From: an uncultured Oscillospiraceae bacterium
GTDB taxonomy: Bacteria; Bacillota; Clostridia; Oscillospirales; Ruminococcaceae
Length of the DNA stretch: 64,000 nucleotides
Direction of reading: 5' to 3'
NCBI GenBank assembly: GCA_905197685.1
Contig: CAJJZS010000002.1
Span: 186,001-250,000, forward strand
Part shown: in pieces, positions 36,790 through 44,871 of the stretch
Layout of the letters: every line of letters begins with the position of its first letter
How positions within the stretch are numbered: position 1 is the stretch's first letter
Made by a program: the position numbers and the translations under genes
The notes under the pieces: model-generated
What the model saw: the letters and a program-made list of their open reading frames with translations, nothing else
What the model was told of the DNA's origin: nothing
Database searches by the model: none

Positions 36790-38343
36790 TTATTTCATCG
36801 TATTATTGATTAAATTGATTGCCGCTTCTTCGGCATAAACGGCAGGGCACCACAAATCAGGCTCGAAGCCATAGCCTTCGGTAAAATAGTTTTCAGCAAA
36901 AACATGGATAGAATGTCCAAAATTAACAGGAATAAAGCTGTACGGAAGAGTAAGTGTAATTCCGTTAGAATCTCCCTGAAAACAACCCATCGTATTTTCT
37001 CCGATAATCAGCGTATTTTCCAAATTGTGCGCTATATCACAAAAACACTCGGAAGCAGACGCTGTATTCTTTCCGGTAAGTAAAATTAACAATTCTTCAT
37101 TTTCGATAAATTGATCTCCCTCAGTATCAGAAACAGAACCACCCTCAATATTTTTTCCTCCTAACAGTCCTTCCTGTGTTTCTTTGCTGATATAATATCT
37201 GCTGTTTGGAACCGGTTCTTCAATCGGCCAAAGAGAAAGTTGGTAGAAATTAGACGATACTTTCTCTCCTCCGTATTCCTTCATCCACTTATAGGTAAGC
37301 GCCCCGTTCCCACCTCCATTTCGACGCAGGTCAACAATAGAAACCGGTTGCTTTTTTAATTGTTGAGCAGCTTCTAAAAATGCATTTGCCGATGAATCTC
37401 CCCCTTCATCAAATCCAAATTGATTCAAACAAGCGACCGGTATTCCGTCCTTTTCATATAATTGAAAGGTTTCTTCCCCTTTCTCAGCTTTTTGATATGG
37501 ATCTGAAGTTATCTGCTGAGATTCTCCGTTTGTATAATGAATTGTAAGTGTTTTCTGTTTTGTTTGCATATTTCGATCTGTACCCAACAATATATCTTCA
37601 AAAGTAACCGGAGAATAAACTATCCTTCCCTCTCTTGTCAGTGAACGCTTAAACAACTCGTCCAAATTTTCATATCCATCTACCGAATCCACTATTTTTC
37701 CATCGGCTGTCCGATACCCTTGATCCGTCTTTTCCAATTCCAGTTCAGTATAAAAAAGCGGCATCGTAACCGGAGTTATCTTTTCTTTTCCGATTGAGAA
37801 ATGAAGGTCTTGAATAAAGGATAGATTTTTCTTCAAAATTTCTTTATAAGCTGAAAATGTTACTTCTGGCATCTCTTTGCAATCCTTTTTGATTTTCTCT
37901 TTTGCCTGATTGAAAACAGAATCACCACCGAAATAAAAATATAAACCGTATCCTTCTTTGAGTTTTGCAAAAAGATAATCGGTATCCTGATTCAACTGTT
38001 CCAGTGTAATATCTCCGTAAGGAGATGCACTTCCTGTAATCTCTACTTGTTGCACATTTCTTGAAGAAAAGAAATCTCCGTAATTAACCTCCGGTTTCCG
38101 AATTTCTTGATGCTCTTGATTAACCTGTTGCATTAACTCGGTAAGTTCCTGCGACCACTTTCCTTTTAAATTACAGTTTTTCAATATCTGTTCCGATTCA
38201 TTTTCTGCCGTTTCTTTTTCTTCTGTCTGCTGCTCTTGTTGCTCATTCTGTGGTAGTTCGTTGGAGGGAGTTTCTACCGGAGCGCACCCTACTGAAAGCA
38301 AGCAAAGTATCACTATCAACAAAAATTTTGTTTTATTCTCCAT
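36790..38343 (-). CDS. S41-family lipoprotein peptidase, array 2 copy 4
   Basis: 517 residues, the longest of this array. The lipobox is SVGC, followed by a Gln/Glu-rich spacer that tethers the enzyme to the membrane. The array-2 signature VNQEHQEI comes next. The S41 core has IVDLRRNGGGNG and Ser motif TASASECF near residue 430; LQDLHFSI (Leu in place of Ala before His) is the His region. The C-terminus ends EEAAINLINNTMK, shared by all four copies. It is last in the minus-strand run that starts next to the secreted-peptide gene at 42.7 kb. Outer-surface peptide cleavage is inferred from the family. Confidence 0.88.
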   Translation of the reverse strand: MENKTKFLLIVILCLLSVGCAPVETPSNELPQNEQQEQQTEEKETAENESEQILKNCNLKGKWSQELTELMQQVNQEHQEIRKPEVNYGDFFSSRNVQQVEITGSASPYGDITLEQLNQDTDYLFAKLKEGYGLYFYFGGDSVFNQAKEKIKKDCKEMPEVTFSAYKEILKKNLSFIQDLHFSIGKEKITPVTMPLFYTELELEKTDQGYRTADGKIVDSVDGYENLDELFKRSLTREGRIVYSPVTFEDILLGTDRNMQTKQKTLTIHYTNGESQQITSDPYQKAEKGEETFQLYEKDGIPVACLNQFGFDEGGDSSANAFLEAAQQLKKQPVSIVDLRRNGGGNGALTYKWMKEYGGEKVSSNFYQLSLWPIEEPVPNSRYYISKETQEGLLGGKNIEGGSVSDTEGDQFIENEELLILLTGKNTASASECFCDIAHNLENTLIIGENTMGCFQGDSNGITLTLPYSFIPVNFGHSIHVFAENYFTEGYGFEPDLWCPAVYAEEAAINLINNTMK

Positions 38344-38375
38344 TTTTATCCTCCTTATCTACTTTATATTTTTTC

Positions 38376-39761
38376 TTATTGCATATTGTTGATTAAATTG
38401 GTTGCTGCCTGTTCTGCCTCTTCTGCCGGAACCCATATGTCGGGGTAAAAACCGCGGAGTTCTTCAAAATTGTCACCGGTTGGGATATAAAATTGCCATG
38501 TTGCACAAGCAACTAACATCTTACTGTTTGGAAGTTGATTTGAAATACCTCCTCCATACATTCCACCATTGGTATTTTCTCCGATTATCACTGTATTTTC
38601 TAAATTATATAACATATCAACCAAACATTCTGCTGCTGATACCGTATATTTACCGGTTAAAACAATCAGCAGATTTTCGTTTTCAACCCATTTTCTGTGT
38701 TCCGCCTCTCGCTGAATCCCGTTCCACGCGTCCATAATTGCAATACTTCCCGGAAGTTTTTCTCCGGAATAACGCTGAGCAAATGTTCCGGCTACTCCAA
38801 TATCCCCTCCACCGTTGGAACGCAAATCCAAAACCGAAACCGGAGATTCTTTCAGTACTTCAATCGACTCGTTTAACTTTCTCTGACCTTGCGGACTGAA
38901 TTGATCCATTTTTAAAACAGGGATTCCTCCGTTTTCTTTTAATTCATATGGATTTTCCCGATTGATTTCTTCGTATAACCGAAACGGTTCCGCTTTTAAA
39001 GTTTGTTTCGTTCCGTCTTGATAACAAACGGTTAATTCTTTATCTGTTTGATATTCCTGTTGGTTGTAGGTCTTTTGATAATCTTCACACTTTTGAAGTA
39101 TGACCGGATAGTACACTAAATTCCCATCTGCCGAAACAGAACGCTTCATCAGCTCATCCAACTTATCATACCCTTCAATCGACTGAACCTTTTTTCCGTC
39201 GGTTGTCTGATAACCCTCCTTTGTTTTTATAAAGGCTGTTTCCCGATAGAAAAACGGATATGTATTGGCTGCCGGATATTTTTGATTGAGAGAAAAATGG
39301 GCATCCTGAATAAAGGTCAAATTTTTCAGTAAACTTTGTTCCAATACCTCTCCCGTTTTGCTTTCAGATGACCGACATTCTTTTATTACAGCTTCTTTCG
39401 CTTTTCCAAATACCTCATCCCCGCCAAAATAATCATACAACGCGTAAGAATCGTGCAGAAAGTCGAACAAATAATCAATATCCTCTTGCATTTCTTCCCA
39501 TGTTAAACTTTTTTGCGAATCAAATTTTTCTTCGCTTATATTAAACTGACTGTTGTATGGATCAAATCGAATACTTTCTGTTGGTTTGCGAAGATATTTC
39601 TGAAAATCAATATCGTGGTTTTTTATTTCCTGATGCTCTGCGTTCACCTCAGCCAGCAGTTCTTCCATTGTCGGCTGAGGGATTGTCGAACAGCCTGAAA
39701 AGGACAACAAAGCTAACACCAAAACCGCAGAAATAATTTGTTTTGCTCTCATTGTTATCAT
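38376..39761 (-). CDS. S41-family lipoprotein peptidase, array 2 copy 3
   Basis: 461 residues, lipobox SFSGC, then the signature TMEELLAEVNAEHQEI. The S41 core has VLDLRSNGGGDIG and Ser motif TVSAAECL near residue 374; IQDAHFSL is the His region. Two in-frame ATG codons nine bases apart (39761 and 39752) are both possible; the ribosome site is weak (GAG). It lies 14-32 bases from its neighbours on the same strand, so all four copies form one transcript. Confidence 0.88.
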   Translation of the reverse strand: MITMRAKQIISAVLVLALLSFSGCSTIPQPTMEELLAEVNAEHQEIKNHDIDFQKYLRKPTESIRFDPYNSQFNISEEKFDSQKSLTWEEMQEDIDYLFDFLHDSYALYDYFGGDEVFGKAKEAVIKECRSSESKTGEVLEQSLLKNLTFIQDAHFSLNQKYPAANTYPFFYRETAFIKTKEGYQTTDGKKVQSIEGYDKLDELMKRSVSADGNLVYYPVILQKCEDYQKTYNQQEYQTDKELTVCYQDGTKQTLKAEPFRLYEEINRENPYELKENGGIPVLKMDQFSPQGQRKLNESIEVLKESPVSVLDLRSNGGGDIGVAGTFAQRYSGEKLPGSIAIMDAWNGIQREAEHRKWVENENLLIVLTGKYTVSAAECLVDMLYNLENTVIIGENTNGGMYGGGISNQLPNSKMLVACATWQFYIPTGDNFEELRGFYPDIWVPAEEAEQAATNLINNMQ

Positions 39762-39781
39762 CTCAATTCATGTTATATTTT

Positions 39782-41182
39782 TTATTTCATATTGTTGATT
39801 AAATTGATTGCCGCTTCTTCTGCCTCTCCTGCCGGAACCCAAATGTCGGGGTAAAATCCACGAAGTTCTTCAAAATAATCGTTTTCTTCCGGTAAAATGC
39901 AGAGCCTTCCGTCTGCTCCAATGTTTACTTCACATACGCTGTTCGGCAAATATATTGTACTTAATGAACCGATTAAAGCTCCTCTGGTGTTCTCTCCGAC
40001 AATCAAAATATTTTCTAAATTATAGGCATAATCTAAAAACAACTCTGAAGCCGAACCGGAACTTTTCCCGACAAGGATAATCAAAAGATTATCATTCTGT
40101 ACCCAATTATCCTTTCTGGTATTCTCCCTTTTACCGGATTTCGTATCAATCACATACCGATTGCTTGGAACGGTATTGCTGCTGTATTCATTCAGCCATT
40201 TGGGCACCAGTTGTGGACTTCCGCCGCCATTGGAGCGCAAATCCAAAATTGCAACCGATTCGTCCTTTAATTTTGTTGCCCCTTCCAAAATTTCTTCGGC
40301 ATAATCTGCAGCAAATTGATTAAACTGAAAAACAGGAATATTTTCGTTTTTATAAAATTCTGTAATCTGATTATTTTCCGAGTTTTCCAAATCAAACTCT
40401 GTATAAACCTGATATGGTTCCGCTGTCAATTCCTGTTCTTTTCCATTAGTATAATGAACGGTCAATGTTTCATTGCAATTTTGCGGAGATTGTAATGCTT
40501 TCTCAAACTCGCAATCCTTTAATAAAACCGGATAATAAACTATGCTCCCCTTTGGTGAAACAGAACGCTTCATCAGTTCGTCCAAATTGTCATATCTTTC
40601 GACCGACTGAACCTTTTTTCCGTCCGTTGTTTGATAGCCATTTTCTGTTTTTATAAAAGCTACCTCACGAAAGAAAAACGGGATTTTTGTTGGATTTGAA
40701 TTTTCCATATTGATTTTAAAGTGCCCATCTTCAATAAATTTCAGATTCTCCAACAAAATCTTTTCCAAATCGGCAGCTGTCAGCGTTTCCTTTGTTTGCA
40801 GCTCTTGCTTTATTTTTTCTTCTGCCGTATCAAACACTTTCGCCCCGCCAAAGTATTCATACGGACCGTAGCAGTCATGAAACGCATCGAACAGAAAATT
40901 TACATCTTCTATTGCCTGCTGTTGTGTCAAAATTTTTTCAGGGTTATACTCCTCTGCATTTTCCGATTTATTATAATAGGACTTTCTTTCTTCATAATCT
41001 ACAAGCTCTCCTATATACTGTGAAGCATTTAAATTCCCCTTTTCTACCTTTTGATGCTCCGCGTTCACCTCAGCCAGTAGTTCTTCCATTGTTGGTTGAG
41101 GTACAGTTGAACAACCTGAAAAGGACAGCAGAGTTAAAACCAAAATTGTAGAAGCAATTTGTTTTCCTCTCATTGTTATCAT
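39782..41182 (-). CDS. S41-family lipoprotein peptidase, array 2 copy 2
   Basis: 466 residues, lipobox SFSGC, the signature TMEELLAEVNAEHQKV, the His region IEDGHFKI, ILDLRSNGGGSPQ and Ser motif SGSASELF near residue 376. A block of about 280 bp (about 40608-40890) is nearly identical to the same block in copy 1, 1,418 bp away, showing very recent duplication or conversion, while the C-terminal domains differ. The start is ATG 41182, with a second ATG nine bases on. Confidence 0.88.
   Translation of the reverse strand: MITMRGKQIASTILVLTLLSFSGCSTVPQPTMEELLAEVNAEHQKVEKGNLNASQYIGELVDYEERKSYYNKSENAEEYNPEKILTQQQAIEDVNFLFDAFHDCYGPYEYFGGAKVFDTAEEKIKQELQTKETLTAADLEKILLENLKFIEDGHFKINMENSNPTKIPFFFREVAFIKTENGYQTTDGKKVQSVERYDNLDELMKRSVSPKGSIVYYPVLLKDCEFEKALQSPQNCNETLTVHYTNGKEQELTAEPYQVYTEFDLENSENNQITEFYKNENIPVFQFNQFAADYAEEILEGATKLKDESVAILDLRSNGGGSPQLVPKWLNEYSSNTVPSNRYVIDTKSGKRENTRKDNWVQNDNLLIILVGKSSGSASELFLDYAYNLENILIVGENTRGALIGSLSTIYLPNSVCEVNIGADGRLCILPEENDYFEELRGFYPDIWVPAGEAEEAAINLINNMK
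40608..40890. repeat. Direct repeat within S41 array 2, copy in peptidase copy 2
   Basis: Nearly identical to about 42026-42308 in peptidase copy 1, offset 1,418 bp. It encodes the block from KKVQS back through the IEDGHFKI region to YEYFGGAKVF. Limits are approximate, by eye. Confidence 0.7.
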
Positions 41183-41205
41183 CTCAATTCACCTTATATT
41201 TTTTC

Positions 41206-42585
41206 TTATTGCATATTTTGGATTAAATTGATTGCTGCTTGCTCTGCCTCCTCTGCGGGAACCCAAATATCGGGATAGAAACCTCTCAATTCTTCAAAAT
41301 TACAGTTCTCGGGAAAGACACTCAAAGTTCCCTCTCCAATATTCACTCGACATTGACTGTTTGGCAGATACATTTCACCTGCACCAGAACGCAAAGCTCC
41401 GTTTGTATTTTCTCCTATAAATAATACATTCTCCAAATTATGGGAACAATCAATGAAAATTTCCGAGGCTGACGCAGTGTATTTTCCCATAAGAATAATT
41501 AAAAAATTGTCTCTTTCAATCCATCTGTCACGACTGCTATACAACCGTTCTCCTGAACAGGTATTGATCGAAGTTGTATTAGCGGGAACCGTTTGTCCGA
41601 CATATTCGTTCAACCACATTTCAACAATCTTTCCATCTCCTCCAGCATTGGAACGCAAATCCAAAATTATAACCGGTTCGTCCTTTAATTTTGTTGCCCC
41701 TTCCAAAGTTTCTTCTGTTTTTTCTTTCTTAAAGGAATTTATTTGAAATACAGGAATATTTCCGTTTTTATAAAATTCTGTAATCTGATTATTTTTCGGA
41801 TTCTCCAAATCAACTTCTGTATAAATCCGGTACGGCTCCGCTGTCAATTCCTGTACTTTTCCATTGGTATAATGAACGGTCAGTACCTCATCGCAATTTT
41901 GAGAAGATTTTAACGCTTTCCAAAAATCGCAATCCTTTAGCAGAACCGGATAATAAACCAGTTCTCCATCTGGTGAAATAGAACGCTTCATCAATTCGTC
42001 CAAATTGTCATACCCTTCAATCGACTGAACCTTTTTTCCATCAGTTGTTTGATAGCCATTTTCTGTTTTTATAAAAGCTACCTCACGAAAGAAAAACGGG
42101 ATTTTTGTTGGATTTGAATTTTCCATATTGATTTTAAAGTGCCCATCTTCAATAAATTTCAGATTCTCCAACAAAATCTTTTCTAAATCGGCAGCTGTTA
42201 GTGTTTCCTTTGTTTGTAACTCTTTCTTTATTTTTTCTTCTGCGATATCAAATACTTTTGCTCCACCAAAGTATTCATACGGACCGTAGCAGTCATGAAA
42301 AGCGTCGAACAAAAAACTCACATCTTCTATTGCCTGCTGTTGCGTTAAAGATTTATCAGGATCATACGCCCCGTTTTTCTGTTTGTATTTATCTATTTCT
42401 TCTTGTTTAGGATTTTCTTTCATATGCGGAGAAAAATCAACAACTTTTGCTTTTATCGCTTGATGCTCCGCGTTCACCTCAGCCAGCAGTTCTTCCATTG
42501 TCGGCTGAGGGATTGAAGCATCAGAAGAACATGATGTAAAAGTAACTAAAACTGCTAACAGTAATGCTATTGTTTTCCTTTTCAT
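41206..42585 (-). CDS. S41-family lipoprotein peptidase, array 2 copy 1
   Basis: 459 residues, lipobox TFTSC, then TMEELLAEVNAEHQAI, His region IEDGHFKI, ILDLRSNAGGDGK and Ser motif TASASEIF near residue 371. It is the first gene of array 2, with start ATG 42585 and ribosome site AAGGGAG. A -10 box TATAAT lies 50 bases upstream, but the -35 sequence is poor and overlaps an inverted repeat, suggesting an activator. It is divergent from the 54-residue secreted peptide gene, so both may be controlled from the same 150-base region. Confidence 0.88.
   Translation of the reverse strand: MKRKTIALLLAVLVTFTSCSSDASIPQPTMEELLAEVNAEHQAIKAKVVDFSPHMKENPKQEEIDKYKQKNGAYDPDKSLTQQQAIEDVSFLFDAFHDCYGPYEYFGGAKVFDIAEEKIKKELQTKETLTAADLEKILLENLKFIEDGHFKINMENSNPTKIPFFFREVAFIKTENGYQTTDGKKVQSIEGYDNLDELMKRSISPDGELVYYPVLLKDCDFWKALKSSQNCDEVLTVHYTNGKVQELTAEPYRIYTEVDLENPKNNQITEFYKNGNIPVFQINSFKKEKTEETLEGATKLKDEPVIILDLRSNAGGDGKIVEMWLNEYVGQTVPANTTSINTCSGERLYSSRDRWIERDNFLIILMGKYTASASEIFIDCSHNLENVLFIGENTNGALRSGAGEMYLPNSQCRVNIGEGTLSVFPENCNFEELRGFYPDIWVPAEEAEQAAINLIQNMQ
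42026..42308. repeat. Direct repeat within S41 array 2, copy in peptidase copy 1
   Basis: Partner of the repeat at about 40608-40890. Only a few single-base differences were noticed across about 280 bp, against much lower similarity outside, so duplication or gene conversion is recent. Confidence 0.7.
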
Positions 42586-42633
42586 TTTAATTTCTCCCTT
42601 TTATTTTGTTACAAAACACTGATATTAAAACTC

Positions 42634-42703
42634 ATTATATCATCTTAAATAAAGAAAGAACATAGCATATCACGCAATTTTTTGTGCGTAATGTGCTATG
42701 TTC
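42634..42703. promoter_or_regulatory. Divergent control region: S41 array 2 -10 box and 19-bp inverted repeat
   Basis: Minus-strand -10 TATAAT (42634-42639) for the peptidases; at 17-base spacing the -35 reads TGTTCT (poor). It is covered by the left arm of an inverted repeat: GAACATAGCATATCACGCA (42658-42676) and TGCGTAATGTGCTATGTTC (42685-42703), 17 of 19 positions symmetric, 8-base spacer. This is a likely regulator-binding site; as RNA it could also fold just before the peptide gene's ribosome site. Confidence 0.6.
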
Positions 42704-42738
42704 TACAAAATTTTATCCTAAAAGGAGTGTTTTCTTTT

Positions 42739-42903
42739 ATGAAAAAAATCGTGTCAGTTTTATTATCCGCCCTGATGTGCGCCGTTGTGTTGGTTTCTGT
42801 TCCCACCGTTTTTGCCGACAGTGAAAACAGCGTTACCGCAATTAACGATGAGGTTCCGCCGAAAAGCAGCGATACACTGCCGGGTATTGGCGGTGAAATT
42901 TAA
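42739..42903 (+). CDS. Small secreted peptide, candidate pheromone precursor
   Basis: 54 residues from ATG 42739, 12 bases after AAAGGAG. Residues 1-26 are a classical signal peptide (MKKIVSVLLSALMCAVVLVS, cleavage expected after VFA). The 28-residue mature part is acidic/polar and ends SSDTLPGIGGEI. Size, secretion signal and a short Pro/Gly-containing C-terminus resemble precursors of RRNPP signalling peptides (PapR, NprX, Phr types), whose last 5-10 residues become the imported signal. The gene converges with an HTH+TPR regulator, and the two stop codons overlap. That it is a pheromone is inferred from this arrangement. It could instead be a cell-surface peptide or substrate of the S41 peptidases. 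Confidence 0.7.
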   Translation: MKKIVSVLLSALMCAVVLVSVPTVFADSENSVTAINDEVPPKSSDTLPGIGGEI

Positions 42904-43823
42904 ACTTTAATATCAAAAAAATCCTTTAGATTTTGGGCAGCCAATCTGATATTTTTTTCATCACGAAGCACGGTATAAATACAGTGCGCCTGATAAAAAT
43001 TTTGTTTGCTTTCTTCCATCTTTCCCTGAGCATAAAGCGAATGGGCAAGAATGGTGAGAAATCCTCCCAGATAACCGGAATACCTTTCCCGAATGGAAAG
43101 TTCCAGCCCCATATTGGCAATTTCAATCGCCTCTTTATGCCGTTCTTCCATACACAAAATACGGGAATAGTTGTATTCCACCAAAATCAAGAGCAGGTTT
43201 CTTTCCTTTTGATCCACCAGATTCTTTTTCATGTATTTCAGCAGTTGATAGTACATATCGACTGCTGTTTTATTTTTCCCTAAGTTGAAATAAATCCCTG
43301 CGATACAATTAATCAGCTTTAATTCTTCAACGGTGTAAAAATGCCCCTCCACTTCCTCCGCATTAAATTTTGGAATGGTTATTCGGATTGCCCGCATCAG
43401 CATTTCCAATTTCTCCTCATCGGAATAGGGACAGATGATTCCGCCCTCCCGCTTTCCTAAAATCGCCCGTGACCTTAAAATAAACTGTGCAACAAAGCGG
43501 TTTTTGGGCGGAGCAATCTCTTCCAGGCGTTCCAGCGCAGCTAAACCCTCTTCCGAATTATTATAAATATTGTGTGCGGAAATTTCTGATTTCAGATTGG
43601 AAATTTCCAGCTCTGCTTTATCAATCGGCATAAAGTATGGGTCCAGCGGCAAGCTCAATCGCTCTAAAATTGCCTTTAAATTGTCATGCGAAGGGATTAC
43701 CTCTCCGTTCTCAATTCTGGAAAGGGTGGACGGCTCCATAAAATCGTCACACAGCTTTTCCTGTGAACATTTCTGTTCTTTTCTCCGCTCTTTGATTATC
43801 TGACCGATAAACAGCTCCTGCAT
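42900..43823 (-). CDS. HTH + TPR transcription regulator, RRNPP (PlcR/Rgg-like) type
   Basis: 307 residues from ATG 43823 behind AAGGAGG. Residues 5-60 are an XRE helix-turn-helix (IGQIIKERRKEQKCSQEKLCDDFMEPSTLSRIENG). The other 240 residues form helical TPR-like repeats (AVDMYYQLLKYMKKNL, HKEAIEIANMGLELSI, GKMEESKQNFYQAHCIY), the peptide-binding half of PlcR/NprR/Rgg-type regulators. It converges with the secreted-peptide gene, with overlapping stop codons. The S41 array-2 promoter and an inverted repeat lie just beyond. Peptide-dependent control of the peptidases is therefore a direct hypothesis. Cytoplasmic sensing needs peptide import, for which Opp-type transporters serve in other species. 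Confidence 0.82.
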   Translation of the reverse strand: MQELFIGQIIKERRKEQKCSQEKLCDDFMEPSTLSRIENGEVIPSHDNLKAILERLSLPLDPYFMPIDKAELEISNLKSEISAHNIYNNSEEGLAALERLEEIAPPKNRFVAQFILRSRAILGKREGGIICPYSDEEKLEMLMRAIRITIPKFNAEEVEGHFYTVEELKLINCIAGIYFNLGKNKTAVDMYYQLLKYMKKNLVDQKERNLLLILVEYNYSRILCMEERHKEAIEIANMGLELSIRERYSGYLGGFLTILAHSLYAQGKMEESKQNFYQAHCIYTVLRDEKNIRLAAQNLKDFFDIKV

Positions 43824-43857
43824 ATTTTTTCCTCCTTCTGCTCTGCGGGATATTTTT

Positions 43858-43886
43858 ATTATATCATATATCATAAAATTATTCAA
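43858..43886 (-). promoter_or_regulatory. Promoter of the RRNPP-type regulator
   Basis: -35 TTGAAT (43881-43886), 17-base spacer, -10 TATAAT (43858-43863), about 30 bases before the ribosome site. Confidence 0.65.
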
Positions 43887-43940
43887 TTAAATTCTTTTTA
43901 TTTTATATATATTGTACGGTTTTGAGCTGTTTTTTCATTT

Positions 43941-44651
43941 TTAATATTTATTGATTGGGCTGTTCGGCTCCTCAAAATATTTCTTCAGCTTTTCCAACGC
44001 TTTCTTTTCAATACGGGATACATACGAGCGGGAAATGTCCATCTTTTTTGCCACCTCTCGCTGCGGCAACGGTCGCATATTGTACAAACCGTAACGATAG
44101 GCTAAAATTTTTTGCTCCCTGGGTTCCAACTGATTTTCAATAAAATGATACAGTTTTTTAGACTGAATACTTAAATCAATCTGTTCCAAAATATTTTCAT
44201 CATCCTGAACAATATCCATCAGCGTAATTGAGTTTCCGTCCTTATCAATATCAATCGGGTCGCTGATGGAAACATCCTGCATCGACTTTCTTTTTTGTCG
44301 AAAGTGCATTAAAATTTCGTTTTCAATACAGCGGCTTGCATAGGTTGCAAATTTTGTTCCCTTTTCACTGTTAAAGCTGCTTGCCGCCTTAATCAAACCG
44401 ATTGTACCGATTGAAATTAAATCTTCCTGGTCCCGATAGCTGGAATAATACTTTTTGATAATGTGCGCTACCAGGCGCAGGTTGTGCTCAATCAGTTCGT
44501 TTTTCGCCTCTGTATCTCCCTGTTCTATCCGTTTCAGGCACTCCTGCTCCTCCTCTTTGGAAAGCGGCTTTGGAAAAGAACCGCTTCCCGTCACATGAAG
44601 CGCAAGATACAACATATTGCACAACGCCACCAAAACCATCGCTGAATACAT
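43941..44651 (-). CDS. sigK: Sporulation sigma factor sigma-K (pro-form)
   Basis: 236 residues. The hydrophobic N-terminus (YSAMVLVALCNMLYLALHV) followed by GSFPKPLS is the pro-sequence that tethers sigma-K to the membrane until it is cleaved. Then come region 2 (LIEHNLRLVAHIIKKYY, DLISIGTIGLIKAASSF, KFATYASRCIENEILMHFR) and region 4 with the helix-turn-helix (PQREVAKKMDISRSYVSRIEKKALEKL). Sigma-K directs late mother-cell genes of spore formation. The gene is continuous, with no skin-type insertion. ATG 44651 follows AGGAGG. The RRNPP-type regulator lies directly downstream on the same strand. Confidence 0.93.
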   Translation of the reverse strand: MYSAMVLVALCNMLYLALHVTGSGSFPKPLSKEEEQECLKRIEQGDTEAKNELIEHNLRLVAHIIKKYYSSYRDQEDLISIGTIGLIKAASSFNSEKGTKFATYASRCIENEILMHFRQKRKSMQDVSISDPIDIDKDGNSITLMDIVQDDENILEQIDLSIQSKKLYHFIENQLEPREQKILAYRYGLYNMRPLPQREVAKKMDISRSYVSRIEKKALEKLKKYFEEPNSPINKY

Positions 44652-44792
44652 AACCGATTCCTCCTACAACTTTCTTGTTTTATAGATATGCTGTTTAAAG
44701 CGCGGTTTTGTTTGTCCACTGTTTTTTCTCTGCAATAATCCTGTTTTTGTTTGTTATCGGGTTTATTTTGCCAAAAATTCACAATTTTTTTA

Positions 44793-44821
44793 TTGACAAA
44801 TTTCGGATTTCAAGATACTGT
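44793..44821 (+). promoter_or_regulatory. Promoter of the TIM-barrel protein gene
   Basis: -35 TTGACA (44793-44798), 17-base spacer, -10 TACTGT (44816-44821). Confidence 0.6.
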
Positions 44822-44871
44822 AATGGTATCCAAACTCCGTCTTTTTCCCTTTCACGAAAGGAGGCTTTCTC

